A stretch of 64,000 nt of DNA from CAVROP01 sp050012175. GTDB taxonomy: Bacteria; Acidobacteriota; Terriglobia; UBA7540. The translations under genes were made by a program, and so were the position numbers. Every line of letters starts with the position of its first letter. The stretch's first letter is position 1. The stretch covers positions 1 to 64,000 of the forward strand of contig JBEKHR010000007.1 in the NCBI GenBank assembly GCA_050012175.1. Direction: 5' to 3'. The notes below the pieces were generated by a model. It was given only the letters and a program-made list of their open reading frames with translations, ran no database searches and was not told the DNA's origin. Of this stretch, positions 51,389-59,816 are shown piece after piece.

Positions 51389-51907
51389 ATGATAAAGAGA
51401 CTGCTGCTTCTTTTCGGAATCCTCTATCTGATCGCATGTCCAATCTCGGTGCAAGCTGCAAAAAAGGCTAAGGCAGACCTACTCAATGCTCAAGGCGCGC
51501 CCGTTGGCACAGCAACATTCAGCGAGAAATCCAATGGCGTTCAACTGGACCTGAAGGTCTCTAATCTTTCACCCGGACTTCACGGCTTCCACATTCATGC
51601 GGTGGGGAGGTGCGAAGCGCCCGATTTTAAATCGGCCGGCCCTCACTTCAATCCTGAGGGCAAGCAACACGGTTGGGACAATCCGCTAGGCCATCACCTG
51701 GGCGATCTGCAAAACCTGGACGTGGGCCCGGACGGAAAAGCCAACGGCCGAATCTTGGTTCCTGGGGTAACTCTTGGAGAAGGGCCGAAGTCGCTATTTC
51801 ATGAGGGTGGCACGTCCCTTGTTATCCATGAGAAACCCGACGACGGGAAGACCGACCCCGCCGGCAACGCCGGGGCCCGGATTGCCTGCGGCGTAATCAT
51901 GCGGTAG
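51389..51907 (+). CDS. sodC: copper/zinc superoxide dismutase
   Basis: 172 residues from the ATG at 51389 with AGGAGGAGATTCA upstream; the longer ORF is not supported. Dismutates superoxide in the periplasm. Copper ligands in GLHGFHIHAVGRCEAPDFKS, bridging and zinc His in AGPHFNPEGKQHGWDNPLGH (HHLGDL) and the C-terminal SLVIHEKPDDGKTDPAGNAG with Cys in RIACGVI are all present. The signal segment (MIKRLLLLFGILYLIACPIS) contains LIAC, a possible lipobox, so it may be a lipoprotein; a Sec cut after VQA is the alternative. Confidence 0.93.
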   Translation: MIKRLLLLFGILYLIACPISVQAAKKAKADLLNAQGAPVGTATFSEKSNGVQLDLKVSNLSPGLHGFHIHAVGRCEAPDFKSAGPHFNPEGKQHGWDNPLGHHLGDLQNLDVGPDGKANGRILVPGVTLGEGPKSLFHEGGTSLVIHEKPDDGKTDPAGNAGARIACGVIMR

Positions 51908-52208
51908 GGTCGTTTGAGCTTCTTCGCGGCTGGGCATCAGGGCGTAGCAACCCGGAAGGGCGGGCACCGCTTCGGCGCCAGACGCTGGGCCTGAGTGCTG
52001 TCATGCTGAGCCCGTTCTCCCGCCGCGGCGGGATCAGGGTAAACTCTGCGAAGCATCCCTGCAGTTTGTCGCTGGATGCTGAGCGCAAAAGACAACTGCG
52101 GAGATCCTTCGCCCGCCCGAAAGCACGGCGGGCTCAGGATGACAGACGACTCCAAATTCGGAATTCGTCGGGCTCAATACTCATGACCGGAAGCCTGACA
52201 CCCGCTCA
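51908..52208. repeat. intergenic region with dispersed repeat
   Basis: At about 52030-52145 lies AGGGTAAACTCTGCGAAGCA...ACTGCGGAGATCCTTCGC...GGCTCAGGATGACA, related to sequences at 24840 and 54790. The segment from sodC to kdsC shows no gene. Confidence 0.5.
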
Positions 52209-52757
52209 TCATCGCAGGTAGTGTTCGAGGACGGCATCCCACTTGCCCTGGGCGGAGAGAATCAGCTCGATAACCTCGCGCACGGCGCCCCTGCCTCCCG
52301 GCTGCCGGGTCATATAATGAACGTGGCGGCGCAGGAGCTTGTGTCCGCCGGCCACACCGACCGCCAACCCGACGCGAGTCAGTACAGGCAGGTCCACGAT
52401 GTCGTCGCCCATAAAGCACACTTCCTCATCTTTCAGGCGTGCCTCCTGAAGGATCTCCTGGTAAGGCGCAAGCTTTTCCCGGGCATTCTGCTTTAGGAAA
52501 TGAACGCCCAATTCCTTCACCCGGTATTCGACGGCGGGTGAACTGCGGCCCGTGATGAAGCCCGTCCTGAGCCCGGCTTGGTGGGCGATACGAAAGCCCA
52601 GCCCGTCGCGAGAGTGGAACGCCTTGGTTTCAACCAGCCCACCGCCCGGGCGTGGAACGTAAAAGAAGCTTCCATCAGTCAAGACGCCGTCAACGTCCAT
52701 GAGCAGGAGCTTGATCTTGCGGGCGCGCGCCTGGAGTTGTTTGGATGTCAAAGGCAT
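52209..52757 (-). CDS. kdsC: 3-deoxy-D-manno-octulosonate-8-phosphate phosphatase
   Basis: About 182 residues, HAD family without a cap domain. IKLLLMDVDGVLTDGSFFYV (catalytic Asp pair), RDGLGFRIAHQAGLRTGFIT (GFITGR) and DEEVCFMGDDIVDLPVLTRV (GDD motif) are the classic KdsC segments. Releases phosphate from KDO-8-P for LPS core synthesis. The start at 52757 follows eight bases after the kdsD stop; a TTG at 52769 would overlap it. Translation is probably coupled to kdsD, as no clear ribosome-binding site is seen. Fits with lpxC in implying LPS. Confidence 0.93.
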   Translation of the reverse strand: MPLTSKQLQARARKIKLLLMDVDGVLTDGSFFYVPRPGGGLVETKAFHSRDGLGFRIAHQAGLRTGFITGRSSPAVEYRVKELGVHFLKQNAREKLAPYQEILQEARLKDEEVCFMGDDIVDLPVLTRVGLAVGVAGGHKLLRRHVHYMTRQPGGRGAVREVIELILSAQGKWDAVLEHYLR

Positions 52758-52765
52758 GTTTATAT

Positions 52766-53725
52766 TCAAAACATCTGTGTTGTCCAGAGGTCGTGGATAT
52801 GGACTACGCCCTCCAGCTTGCCTTGGGCGTCCACGACGAGGAGGGAGGTAATTTTCCGAGTCTCCATGAAATTCAGGGCTTTGGTCGCCAACTCTTCCCG
52901 GCCAATAGTCACTGGATTTCGTGTCATGGCGTCCGCGGCTTTCAAATCCAGAGCTCGATTCCCTTCCCGCTGAAACAATCGTCGCAGGTCGCCATCCGAG
53001 ATGATTCCCAACAAGCGGTCAGAATCGCCGGTGACCGCGGTATGCCCCAAACCCTTCTTGCTCATTTCATAGATCACGTCCGGCATGGGGGTGTGGGGGC
53101 CCACGCGGGGAAGTTGATCCCCCGTGTGCATAACGCTCTCGACGCGGCGCAGCTTAACTCCGAGGTCACCGCCCGGGTGGAGTGCGGCGTAGTCCGCTTC
53201 ATCGAAACCCCGTTTCTCGAGCAGCGCCATGGCCAGCGCATCGCCCATAGCCAGCATGGCGGTGGTCGAGGCGGTGGGCGCCAGTCCCAGCGGGCACGCT
53301 TCCTGCCGAATTCCCACGTCGATCACCGCCTCGCTTGCCTGCGCCAGTGTCGAAGTCAGATTGCCCGTCAGTGAGATGAGCGGGATAGCCAAACGTTTGA
53401 CGGTTTCGAGCAGCCGCAGCAGCTCCACGGTCTCACCGCTGTAGCACAGCGCCACCAGCACGTCGTGGCGGACCAAGCGTCCAAGGTCACCGTGCAAGGC
53501 TTCCGAGGGATGCAAGAAGAACGAGGGCGTGCCGGTGCTCGAAAGCGTGGCGGAAATCTTTTGCCCAATCAGGCCGGACTTCCCCATGCCGGTGACCACA
53601 ACCCTCCCCCGACAGGCATAGAGGATTTCAACCGCCCGCACAAAGCTCTGATCGAGGCGCTCCACCAGTTCGCTCAAGGTCTTCGCCTCGATTTCCAGAA
53701 CCCTGCGCGCCGTATCCAAACTCAT
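52766..53725 (-). CDS. kdsD: D-arabinose-5-phosphate isomerase
   Basis: 319 residues. SIS domain (about 30-180): GRVVVTGMGKSGLIGQKISA, TLSSTGTPSFFLHPSEALHG, DVLVALCYSGETVELLRLLE. Two CBS domains follow (about 200-319): TPMPDVIYEMSKKGLGHTAV and GIISDGDLRRLF, then AADAMTRNPVTIG and VVHIHDLWTTQMF. It converts ribulose-5-phosphate to arabinose-5-phosphate for KDO synthesis. It is adjacent to and upstream of kdsC in the usual order. kdsA and kdsB are not in the window. Confidence 0.95.
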   Translation of the reverse strand: MSLDTARRVLEIEAKTLSELVERLDQSFVRAVEILYACRGRVVVTGMGKSGLIGQKISATLSSTGTPSFFLHPSEALHGDLGRLVRHDVLVALCYSGETVELLRLLETVKRLAIPLISLTGNLTSTLAQASEAVIDVGIRQEACPLGLAPTASTTAMLAMGDALAMALLEKRGFDEADYAALHPGGDLGVKLRRVESVMHTGDQLPRVGPHTPMPDVIYEMSKKGLGHTAVTGDSDRLLGIISDGDLRRLFQREGNRALDLKAADAMTRNPVTIGREELATKALNFMETRKITSLLVVDAQGKLEGVVHIHDLWTTQMF

Positions 53726-53772
53726 CGCCGTTTCACTCGAACGGTGGATAATAACATAAGCTGCCTGTCACG

Positions 53773-53869
53773 GTGTCATTCCGAGCGCAGCGAGGAATCT
53801 CGCCCTGTTCTTTGTTCCACCGAGTCCCAAGTCCAGAGCGAGATTCCTCGCTGCGCTCGGAATGACACC
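53773..53869. repeat. 32-bp perfect inverted repeat
   Basis: The left arm 53773-53804 (starts GGTGTCATTCCGAGCGCAGC) and right arm 53838-53869 are exact reverse complements, separated by 33 bases. It lies between kdsD and ppk2, which are on the same strand. The arms share CATTCCGAGC / AATGACA wording with dispersed repeats at 24840, 52140 and 54890. Confidence 0.9.
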
Positions 53870-53922
53870 CAGGGATGGTTCCAGCGTGTTCGCCGCTAGA
53901 GCGTTCGCGTTCGCCTTCGCGT

Positions 53923-54636
53923 TCACGTGCGCGCTTCGATCTTATTGACGACGGTTTTCAGCGCCTTGACGCGCGCCCACCACTTCCAGTTGCCCTCAAT
54001 GATGGTCCAGGGAGCGTAGTCCGTGTCCGTTTTCGCGAACATGTCTTCCAGCGCTTCAATGTACTGGCCCCACTTTTCGCGGTTGCGCCAATCCTCTTGG
54101 GTCAGCTTATAATTCTTCCAGGGATCTTTTTCGCGCTTCTTGAAGCGGTCGAGTTGTTCCTTCTTGGAAATGTGAATCCAGAACTTCACCAGGACCATGC
54201 CGTCATCCACCAGGGTCCGCTCGAATTCATTGATCTCCCGGTAAGCGCGCTGCCATTCCTCCTTCTTGGCAAACTTCTCGACCCGCTCGACCAAAACCCG
54301 GCCATACCAAGTGCGATCGAAAATCCCGATGCGGCCGCGGGCCGGCAGCCGGAGCCAAAAGCGACGCAGCCAGTGGTGGGCCTTGTCCTCCTCGGAGGGT
54401 GGGCCGATAGGGTAAACCTCGTAGCCGCGTGGGTCCAGGGCCTCGGTCAAGCGCTTGATATTGCCTCCCTTCCCTGCCGCGTCTTCTCCTTCGTAACCGA
54501 CACAGACCGGAATTCCTTTTTCAATAATCTTGCGTTGCAGTTTCAACAGCCTCAACTGGTACTCTTCCAAAAGCTCCGCGTACTCCTCCTTGGACTCGAG
54601 CTTCTTGTCGAGATCAAGCTTGTCCAGATAACCCAT
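53923..54636 (-). CDS. ppk2: polyphosphate kinase 2 family protein
   Basis: 237 residues from the ATG at 54636 (MGYLDKLDLDKKLESKEEYA), preceded by GGAGGTGGC. The ORF upstream of this is spurious. VCVGYEGEDAAGKGGNIKRL is Walker A; GRIGIFDRTWYGRVLVERVE is Walker B with the DRTWYGR signature; FWIHISKKEQLDRFKKRE and DPWKNYKLTQEDWRNREKW are lid segments. It transfers phosphate between polyphosphate and nucleotides. Length and the EDAAGKGG and DRTWYGR signatures fit the short class I/III PPK2 enzymes; nucleotide preference is not readable. No ppk1 is adjacent. Confidence 0.93.
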   Translation of the reverse strand: MGYLDKLDLDKKLESKEEYAELLEEYQLRLLKLQRKIIEKGIPVCVGYEGEDAAGKGGNIKRLTEALDPRGYEVYPIGPPSEEDKAHHWLRRFWLRLPARGRIGIFDRTWYGRVLVERVEKFAKKEEWQRAYREINEFERTLVDDGMVLVKFWIHISKKEQLDRFKKREKDPWKNYKLTQEDWRNREKWGQYIEALEDMFAKTDTDYAPWTIIEGNWKWWARVKALKTVVNKIEART

Positions 54637-54917
54637 GATGCCACCTCCGGGAATCCCTGCTCCGTCACAGGGGATTGAGGAACCGCGCGGCCTGCGGCCA
54701 AGCGATGATTGCAGACGTTCTTCGCAAGACACAAAGAACAGCGAAACTAATCCCGAAATCAGAAGTTGGACCTGCGGGGACACGTGGACACCCTTGTCAC
54801 CCTGAGCCCGCCGTTCTGTGGCAGGCGAAGGGTCTGCTTTGCTTCGAAAAAAAGCAGATTCTTCATCCGCCAAAGAACCGCGGATTCAGAATGACAGAGG
54901 GCGGCACGGACACAGGC

Positions 54918-57056
54918 TTATTTCTTTTCCTGCTCCTCGTGGTGAGCGGTCGGGTCGTGCTTCGGAGCAGCCTTGGCTTTCTGATCGCGGAGGACCGCTT
55001 TGCGGCTCAGCCGGATCTTGTTGCCCTCGATGGCAATCACTTTAACCAACAACTGGTCCCCTTCCTTGAGTTCATCGCGAATGTCCCGGATCCGGTGCTC
55101 AGCGACTTCACTGATGTGCAGCAATCCGTCCGTGCCGGGGAAAATCTCAACGAAAGCGCCAAAGTCCGCCAGCCGGACTACCTTCCCGAGGTAGGTCTTG
55201 CCCAACTCGGCCTCGGCCAGAAGGTCCTTGATCATCTTGAGGGCCTTGTGGGCAGCAGTTTCGTCGGTGGCGGCCACGTTGACCTTGCCGTCATCCTCCA
55301 CATCGATCTTCACGCCGGTCTGCTCGATAATGCCGCGAATCACCTTGCCCCCCGGCCCGATAAGTTCACCGATCTTCTGACGGTTGATTTGCAGGGTGTA
55401 GATGTGGGGAGCAAATTCGGAGATCTGTTTGCGGGGCTCGGAGAGCGTCTCCAGCATTTTTCCCAGCACGTGCAGGCGGGCCGACTTCGCCTGGCCAAGC
55501 GCCTCCGCCATGATCGGCGCGGTGATGCCGGAGATCTTGATGTCCATTTGCAGGGCGGTAATGCCGGCTTTGCTGCCCGCCACCTTGAAGTCCATGTCGC
55601 CGTAATGGTCCTCGCTTCCGGCGATGTCCGTCAGGATGGCGTATTTCTCGCCTTCCTTGACCAACCCCATGGCAATTCCCGCCAAGGGCGCCTTGATGGG
55701 CACGCCCGCATCCATCAGCGCGAGGGTCCCGCCGCACACGGTCGCCATCGAGGAAGACCCATTGGATTCGAGGATGTCCGAAACCACGCGAATCGTGTAG
55801 GGGAATTCCTTCTCTTCCGGGACGACGGCAATCAGCGCACGCTCCGCCAGCGCCCCGTGGCCGATTTCACGCCTGCCGGGACCGCGCAGGAACGCCACCT
55901 CTCCCACACTGAAAGGTGGGAAGTTGTAATGGAGCATGAAGCGTTTGAAAGCCTCGCCTTCGAGCACATCGAGCCTCTGCACATCCTCGGCGGTCCCCAG
56001 CGTAGCGGTCACCAGTGCCTGTGTCTCACCTCTGGTAAAGAGGGCGGAACCGTGAGTGCGTGGCAGGATGCTCACTTCGCTCGAGATCTCCCTCACCTGG
56101 TCGAAAGCCCGGCGATCAGGCCGCTGGCGTTTCTCGAGGACGTCGTTGCGGAAGAGGCGCTCTTCCAGACGCGCGAAATAGTGAGCGGCCAGGCGGCGCT
56201 TCTCTTCGTCATCTTCCGGGTAGCTTTCCAACAGTCTGGTCCGGATTTCGACGATTCGACGCTGGCTCTCCTGCTTGGGGTATTTCGAGGTGTCCATGGC
56301 CTCGTGGAGCTGCTCCTCGACCTTGCTCGCCACTTCGCCGTAAAACACCTCATCCACCGCTGGCGTAACAAATTCGGCCTTCTTAATGCCTAGCTTCGCG
56401 AAAAGATCTTTCTGCATGGCCACGATTTTCCGGATTTCGCCGTGACCGTACTGGAGGGCGTCCAGGATCGTCTCTTCAGAAACTTCCTTGGCGCCCGCTT
56501 CCACCATCACGATGGCCTCCTCCGTGCCCACCACGACCAGATTTAGCAGGCTGGACTTGGTCTCCGCGTAGGTGGGGTTCGCCACCAGCCGGCCATCCAC
56601 CAGGCCTACCCGCACCGCTCCGACGGGCGTATAAAACGGAATATCCGAAAGGTAAAGGGCGGCTCCCCCGGCAACCATGCCAATGACGTCCGGGTTGTTG
56701 TCCGAATCCGCCGACAGAACCAAGGCAATCACTTGAGTCTCGTCGTTGAAGCCTTCGGGGAAAAGAGGGCGGACCGGCCGGTCAATCATGCGACTGGTGA
56801 GGATTTCCTTTTCCGTAGGTCTTCCTTCCCGCTTGAAAAAGCCGCCGGGAATCTTCCCCGCGGCGTAGTTATATTCACGGTAGTCAACCGTTAAGGGGAA
56901 AAAGTCGATGCCCTCACGGGGTACAGTTGAACATGCGGTCGCCAACACTACCGTGTCACCATACCGGACCATGGCGGAACCGTCCGCCTGCTTGGCTACT
57001 TTGCCACATTCAATGCTCAGGGTATTTGATCCCAGGGCAATTTCTACTTTTTGCAT
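54918..57056 (-). CDS. pnp: polyribonucleotide nucleotidyltransferase
   Basis: 712 residues from the ATG at 57056 (MQKVEIALGSNTLSIECGKV), with GGAGGACATTGAG upstream. Two RNase PH domains: first with AVVRYGDT-like MVRYGDTVVLATACST, FFPLTVDYREYNYAAGKIPG and FFKREGRPTEKEILTSRMID; second with LPRTHGSALFTRGETQALVT, NFPPFSVGEVAFLRGPGRRE and DIAGSEDHYGDMDFKVAGSK. KH domain (IGELIGPGGKVIRGIIEQTG) and S1 domain (VRLADFGAFVEIFPGTDGLL) close the protein. Degrades RNA 3' to 5' with phosphate. It follows rpsO as in many bacteria. Confidence 0.96.
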   Translation of the reverse strand: MQKVEIALGSNTLSIECGKVAKQADGSAMVRYGDTVVLATACSTVPREGIDFFPLTVDYREYNYAAGKIPGGFFKREGRPTEKEILTSRMIDRPVRPLFPEGFNDETQVIALVLSADSDNNPDVIGMVAGGAALYLSDIPFYTPVGAVRVGLVDGRLVANPTYAETKSSLLNLVVVGTEEAIVMVEAGAKEVSEETILDALQYGHGEIRKIVAMQKDLFAKLGIKKAEFVTPAVDEVFYGEVASKVEEQLHEAMDTSKYPKQESQRRIVEIRTRLLESYPEDDEEKRRLAAHYFARLEERLFRNDVLEKRQRPDRRAFDQVREISSEVSILPRTHGSALFTRGETQALVTATLGTAEDVQRLDVLEGEAFKRFMLHYNFPPFSVGEVAFLRGPGRREIGHGALAERALIAVVPEEKEFPYTIRVVSDILESNGSSSMATVCGGTLALMDAGVPIKAPLAGIAMGLVKEGEKYAILTDIAGSEDHYGDMDFKVAGSKAGITALQMDIKISGITAPIMAEALGQAKSARLHVLGKMLETLSEPRKQISEFAPHIYTLQINRQKIGELIGPGGKVIRGIIEQTGVKIDVEDDGKVNVAATDETAAHKALKMIKDLLAEAELGKTYLGKVVRLADFGAFVEIFPGTDGLLHISEVAEHRIRDIRDELKEGDQLLVKVIAIEGNKIRLSRKAVLRDQKAKAAPKHDPTAHHEEQEKK

Positions 57057-57253
57057 CTCAATGTCCTCCGACAATTTTTGCCCAGTGCTCGCTGGGGCCT
57101 CCGCGCGGTGCAGAAGCGCTCCACCGTCCAGCTTCACTTCGCTGCTCTCGAAATGTGCGGGACTGGTTGTGCATACTGGTTTGGTCAGAGAGTTGCGAAT
57201 TGGGGCGGATAAGCAACTACGGGCGCCCTCAGAACCGGCTGCGGAAAGGCGCA

Positions 57254-57292
57254 AAACGAAAAAGCGACCTGCACCCGTATCGCGGGGGGTCG
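57254..57292 (-). terminator. hairpin between rpsO and pnp
   Basis: On the minus strand CGACC...GGTCG (with inner CCCG / CGGG pairing) is followed by CTTTTTCGTTTT. It lies 56 bases after the rpsO stop. It resembles the attenuating terminator found in the rpsO-pnp operon of other bacteria. Confidence 0.6.
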
Positions 57293-57348
57293 TTGCGCGC
57301 AAAAAATTTGTCGCTTTGGGAATTCCTGAACTGTCCGCTCAATACCGG

Positions 57349-57618
57349 CTACTTGCGGATGCCCAACCTCTCGATAACCCGCTTATAACGCTCCGCATCC
57401 AGGCGTTTGAGATACTCCAACAAGCGCCTTCTCTTGCCCACCATCATGAGCAAACCACGGCGCGACGCGTGGTCCTTGCGATGAACGCTAAAATGCTCAT
57501 TCAGATAGTTGATTCGTTCGCTCAGCAGGGCTACTTGAACTTCCGGCGAACCTGTGTCGCTTCCGTGAACTCGGTAACGCTCAATCAGGTCGCCTTTGGA
57601 TTCGCGCGTCAACGGCAT
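57349..57618 (-). CDS. rpsO: 30S ribosomal protein S15
   Basis: 89 residues, normal S15 length. GDLIERYRVHGSDTGSPEVQ, VALLSERINYLNEHFSVHRK, DHASRRGLLMMVGKRRRLLE and YLKRLDAERYKRVIERLGIR cover the whole family pattern, including the rRNA-binding HSDTGSPE and DHHSRRGL-like parts (here KDHASRRGL). It binds the central domain of 16S rRNA. It is followed by pnp on the same strand. Confidence 0.97.
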   Translation of the reverse strand: MPLTRESKGDLIERYRVHGSDTGSPEVQVALLSERINYLNEHFSVHRKDHASRRGLLMMVGKRRRLLEYLKRLDAERYKRVIERLGIRK

Positions 57619-57708
57619 CCGCCATTCTCCTCGCTTTTCATCTCTCTTTTCAACAATTTCAGATTAACATGAAGCCGGAGTTTTGGCAAAAGAAAATCGA
57701 ACGGAGAG

Positions 57709-57850
57709 TAATCCCTCAGTCTCGGTTGGCGTAGCGCCGCCCATTAGGGCCTGCCCTGATCCCGCAGTCGCGGGAGAAGGGGCGGCACGTGCCGGCCCCG
57801 CCCCTGCGGGACCGGCGCTACGTGCGTTGCCACCCGAGAGTGAGGGATTA
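57709..57850. repeat. long imperfect inverted repeat
   Basis: TAATCCCTCAGTCTCGG and GTAGCGCCG on the left pair with CGGCGCTAC and CCGAGAGTGAGGGATTA on the right. Inside are CCCGCAGTCGCGGG and GGGGCGGCACGTGCCGGCCC-like hairpins. It occupies the spacer between rpsO and the SDR gene. Confidence 0.7.
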
Positions 57851-57858
57851 CACCTACA

Positions 57859-58581
57859 TCACTCGGTGTCCCCCACACTCCCTTGCGAAGGCATGAGCAG
57901 GATTTCTTCCAGCGTGGTTCGTGGGGGCTGTGCCAGCGCCCCAAAGACGGCCTCCGCGACGTCCGTCGCCTGGATGAGGTCGAGGCGGCAGACGGGGAAT
58001 CCAAATTGATTGGTCAGGCGGGTGTTGGTGGAGCCCGGCAGAATGCCTGTGACGCGAATCTTCAACGGCCGAAGCTCCTCGCGGAGTACCCGCGTCAGGC
58101 CAAGCGCCCCGAATTTGGAAGCGGTATAAGCCGAACAATTCGCAAAAGGCTGGAGGCTGGATACGGAAAGGATATTCACCAAATGGGCCGCCCGGCTGCG
58201 GCGAAGAAGGGGCAGCGCGCCGCGGGTGCACAAGAACAGAGAGGTCAGATTGGTTTCCATGTTCCTTCGCCAGTCGTCGAGGGAGGTGGAAACAAAGGGC
58301 TTATAAGTGAAAACGCCGGCGTTGTTGATAAGGATGTCAAGGCGGCCCAGCTCGCGCCCCACAACCTTGAACAGCCGCTGGACTTGCCTGGCCTGCGTCA
58401 CATCCGCCTTGACCACCAACGCGCCACCCGGAACTTCCTCTGCCGCCTTGCGCAGAGCCGCTTCCTTCCGGGCAACCAGTATGAGTCTTGCACCCTCTTC
58501 TCCCAAACGCTGGGCAATCGCCAAGCCGATTCCCCGGCTGCCGCCGGTCACAAGGATGACTTTACCTTCAAGTTTACCCAT
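57859..58581 (-). CDS. short-chain dehydrogenase/reductase
   Basis: 240 residues from the ATG at 58581; the TTG upstream lies in a repeat. NAD(P) site VILVTGGSRGIGLAIAQRLG, LDILINNAGVFTYKPF (NNAG), catalytic Ser-Tyr-Lys in NILSVSSLQPFANCSAYTAS KFG, and VTGILPGSTNTRL. Classical SDR. It lies downstream of folE and two PTPS genes on the same strand with 169 bases between, so a sepiapterin-reductase-like role is conceivable, but the sequence itself is generic. Confidence 0.88.
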   Translation of the reverse strand: MGKLEGKVILVTGGSRGIGLAIAQRLGEEGARLILVARKEAALRKAAEEVPGGALVVKADVTQARQVQRLFKVVGRELGRLDILINNAGVFTYKPFVSTSLDDWRRNMETNLTSLFLCTRGALPLLRRSRAAHLVNILSVSSLQPFANCSAYTASKFGALGLTRVLREELRPLKIRVTGILPGSTNTRLTNQFGFPVCRLDLIQATDVAEAVFGALAQPPRTTLEEILLMPSQGSVGDTE

Positions 58582-58584
58582 AAA

Positions 58585-58752
58585 GTCAGTGACGAGTGAC
58601 AAGTGACGAGTGACAAGCGGAAAAGCAAAAGCATAAATCAGAATTCGGGACTCTGTCTTTACAAACTTCCCGCCTGCTCTTCACTAACCCCCGAAACCTG
58701 AAACCTGGCACCTGTACTTTTGCTCGTCACTCGTCACTTGTCACTCGTCACT
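58585..58752. repeat. inverted arms of GTGACGAGTGACAA-type tandem repeats
   Basis: Left arm 58585-58618 repeats GTGACGAGTGACAAGTGACG; right arm 58721-58752 repeats CGTCACTCGTCACTTGTCAC. It fills the folE-SDR spacer with the same architecture as the repeats at 28845 and 41861. Confidence 0.75.
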
Positions 58753-59356
58753 ACCTTTCGCGCACTAGTCTCAAGAATTCCGCCCGTGTCAAGTCGCAGT
58801 CCCGGAAGACCCCTGTCATGTGCGACGTGACGGCGACCGAGTTCTGCTTCTCAACCCCACGCATAATCATGCAGAGGTGCTTTGCCTCAATGATGACGCC
58901 CACTCCCTGGGGTTGAATCCTTTCCATTAGAGCTTCGGCAATTTGCGTGGTAAGCCGCTCCTGGATCTGAAGGCGCTTGGCGAAGACATCGACCACTCGG
59001 GGTATTTTGCTCAGGCCGATGACCTTCTGGTTCGGGATGTAGGCCACGTGGCACTTTCCAAAAAAGGGCAACAGATGGTGCTCACAAATGCTGAATAGCT
59101 CGATGTCCTTCACAATAACCATTTCATCGTAGGCCACCGGAAAGAGTGCGCCGTTCAAAACCTTGTCCAGCTCCTGATGGTAGCCGCTGGTAAGGAAACG
59201 CAGCGACCTTGCCACGCGGCCCGGAGTTCGAATCAACCCCTCGCGGCGGGGGTCTTCCCCAAGCTCACGAAGCAGGGTATGAATCGCCTCCTCGAGCGGG
59301 TCGGATTCCCCCTCTTTTTCGAGTTCGTTCAATGCCGCCATTTGATCTTCAATCAT
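58751..59356 (-). CDS. folE: GTP cyclohydrolase I
   Basis: 201 residues from the ATG at 59356 (MIEDQMAALNELEKEGESDP), preceded by GAGAGGGC. GTP to dihydroneopterin triphosphate. Zinc ligands in IELFSICEHHLLPFFGKCHV (Cys and His) and EAKHLCMIMRGVEKQNSVAV (Cys); GLSKIPRVVDVFAKRLQIQE and LTTQIAEALMERIQPQGVGV are the conserved core. The longer ORF upstream reads the overlapping PTPS gene in a wrong frame. The gene is placed 10 bases after the second PTPS gene, so these form one transcription unit. Confidence 0.95.
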   Translation of the reverse strand: MIEDQMAALNELEKEGESDPLEEAIHTLLRELGEDPRREGLIRTPGRVARSLRFLTSGYHQELDKVLNGALFPVAYDEMVIVKDIELFSICEHHLLPFFGKCHVAYIPNQKVIGLSKIPRVVDVFAKRLQIQERLTTQIAEALMERIQPQGVGVIIEAKHLCMIMRGVEKQNSVAVTSHMTGVFRDCDLTRAEFLRLVRER

Positions 59357-59366
59357 TCTTGCCCTC

Positions 59367-59816
59367 TCAGTTCCTGCTCCTGACGCTGCGTTCGCCCTCA
59401 TATTCAAAGAAATTGGAGTTGGTCTCCTCCAACCGCACGCGCGCGAGTTGGGCGGCGTGAAGAGGTCCAGCGCTGTTGACCTTGTCCTCGAGCAGATTGA
59501 ATATCTCCACGCACACGTTTTCTGTCGTCGGCACTCGAGATTGAAAGTTCTCCACGTCCAGGTTGAGGTTGGTATGGTCAAAGCGCTCGAGCACTTCTTT
59601 TTCGACGAGGCCGTCAAGCGCCACGAGGTCAAAGACCATGCCTGTTTCCTGGTCAATCGGCCCCTCCACCGTCACTTCCAGCACATAGTTGTGACCATGG
59701 CCAAACGCGCTGTCGCATTTGCCATAGATGCGCACATTCGCGTCATCCGACAGCGCCTTATTGTGCAGCCGATGCGAAGCACAAAACCGGTAGCGGCGGG
59801 TGAGGTAAACCATCAC
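59367..59816 (-). CDS. 6-pyruvoyl-tetrahydropterin synthase / QueD family protein (copy 2)
   Basis: 149 residues. Zinc His in FCASHRLHNKALSDDANVRI and FGHGHNYVLEVTVEGPIDQE; active-site Cys in YGKCDSAFGHGHNY; Asp/His pair in ERFDHTNLNLDVENF; substrate-binding Glu in TTENVCVEIFNLL and ARVRLEETNSNFFEY. The KCxxxxGHGHNY spacing resembles eukaryotic PTPS (KCNNPNGHGHNY) rather than PTPS-III (CxxExxHGH). It starts inside the stop of the first copy (four-base overlap). PTPS would convert dihydroneopterin triphosphate from FolE; QueD activity for queuosine is the alternative. Confidence 0.88.
   Translation of the reverse strand: MMVYLTRRYRFCASHRLHNKALSDDANVRIYGKCDSAFGHGHNYVLEVTVEGPIDQETGMVFDLVALDGLVEKEVLERFDHTNLNLDVENFQSRVPTTENVCVEIFNLLEDKVNSAGPLHAAQLARVRLEETNSNFFEYEGERSVRSRN

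Noticed and set aside
54675..56393. 572-residue ORF on the plus strand
   Set aside because: Antisense to pnp, which is fully conserved on the other strand; the translation has no recognisable domain.
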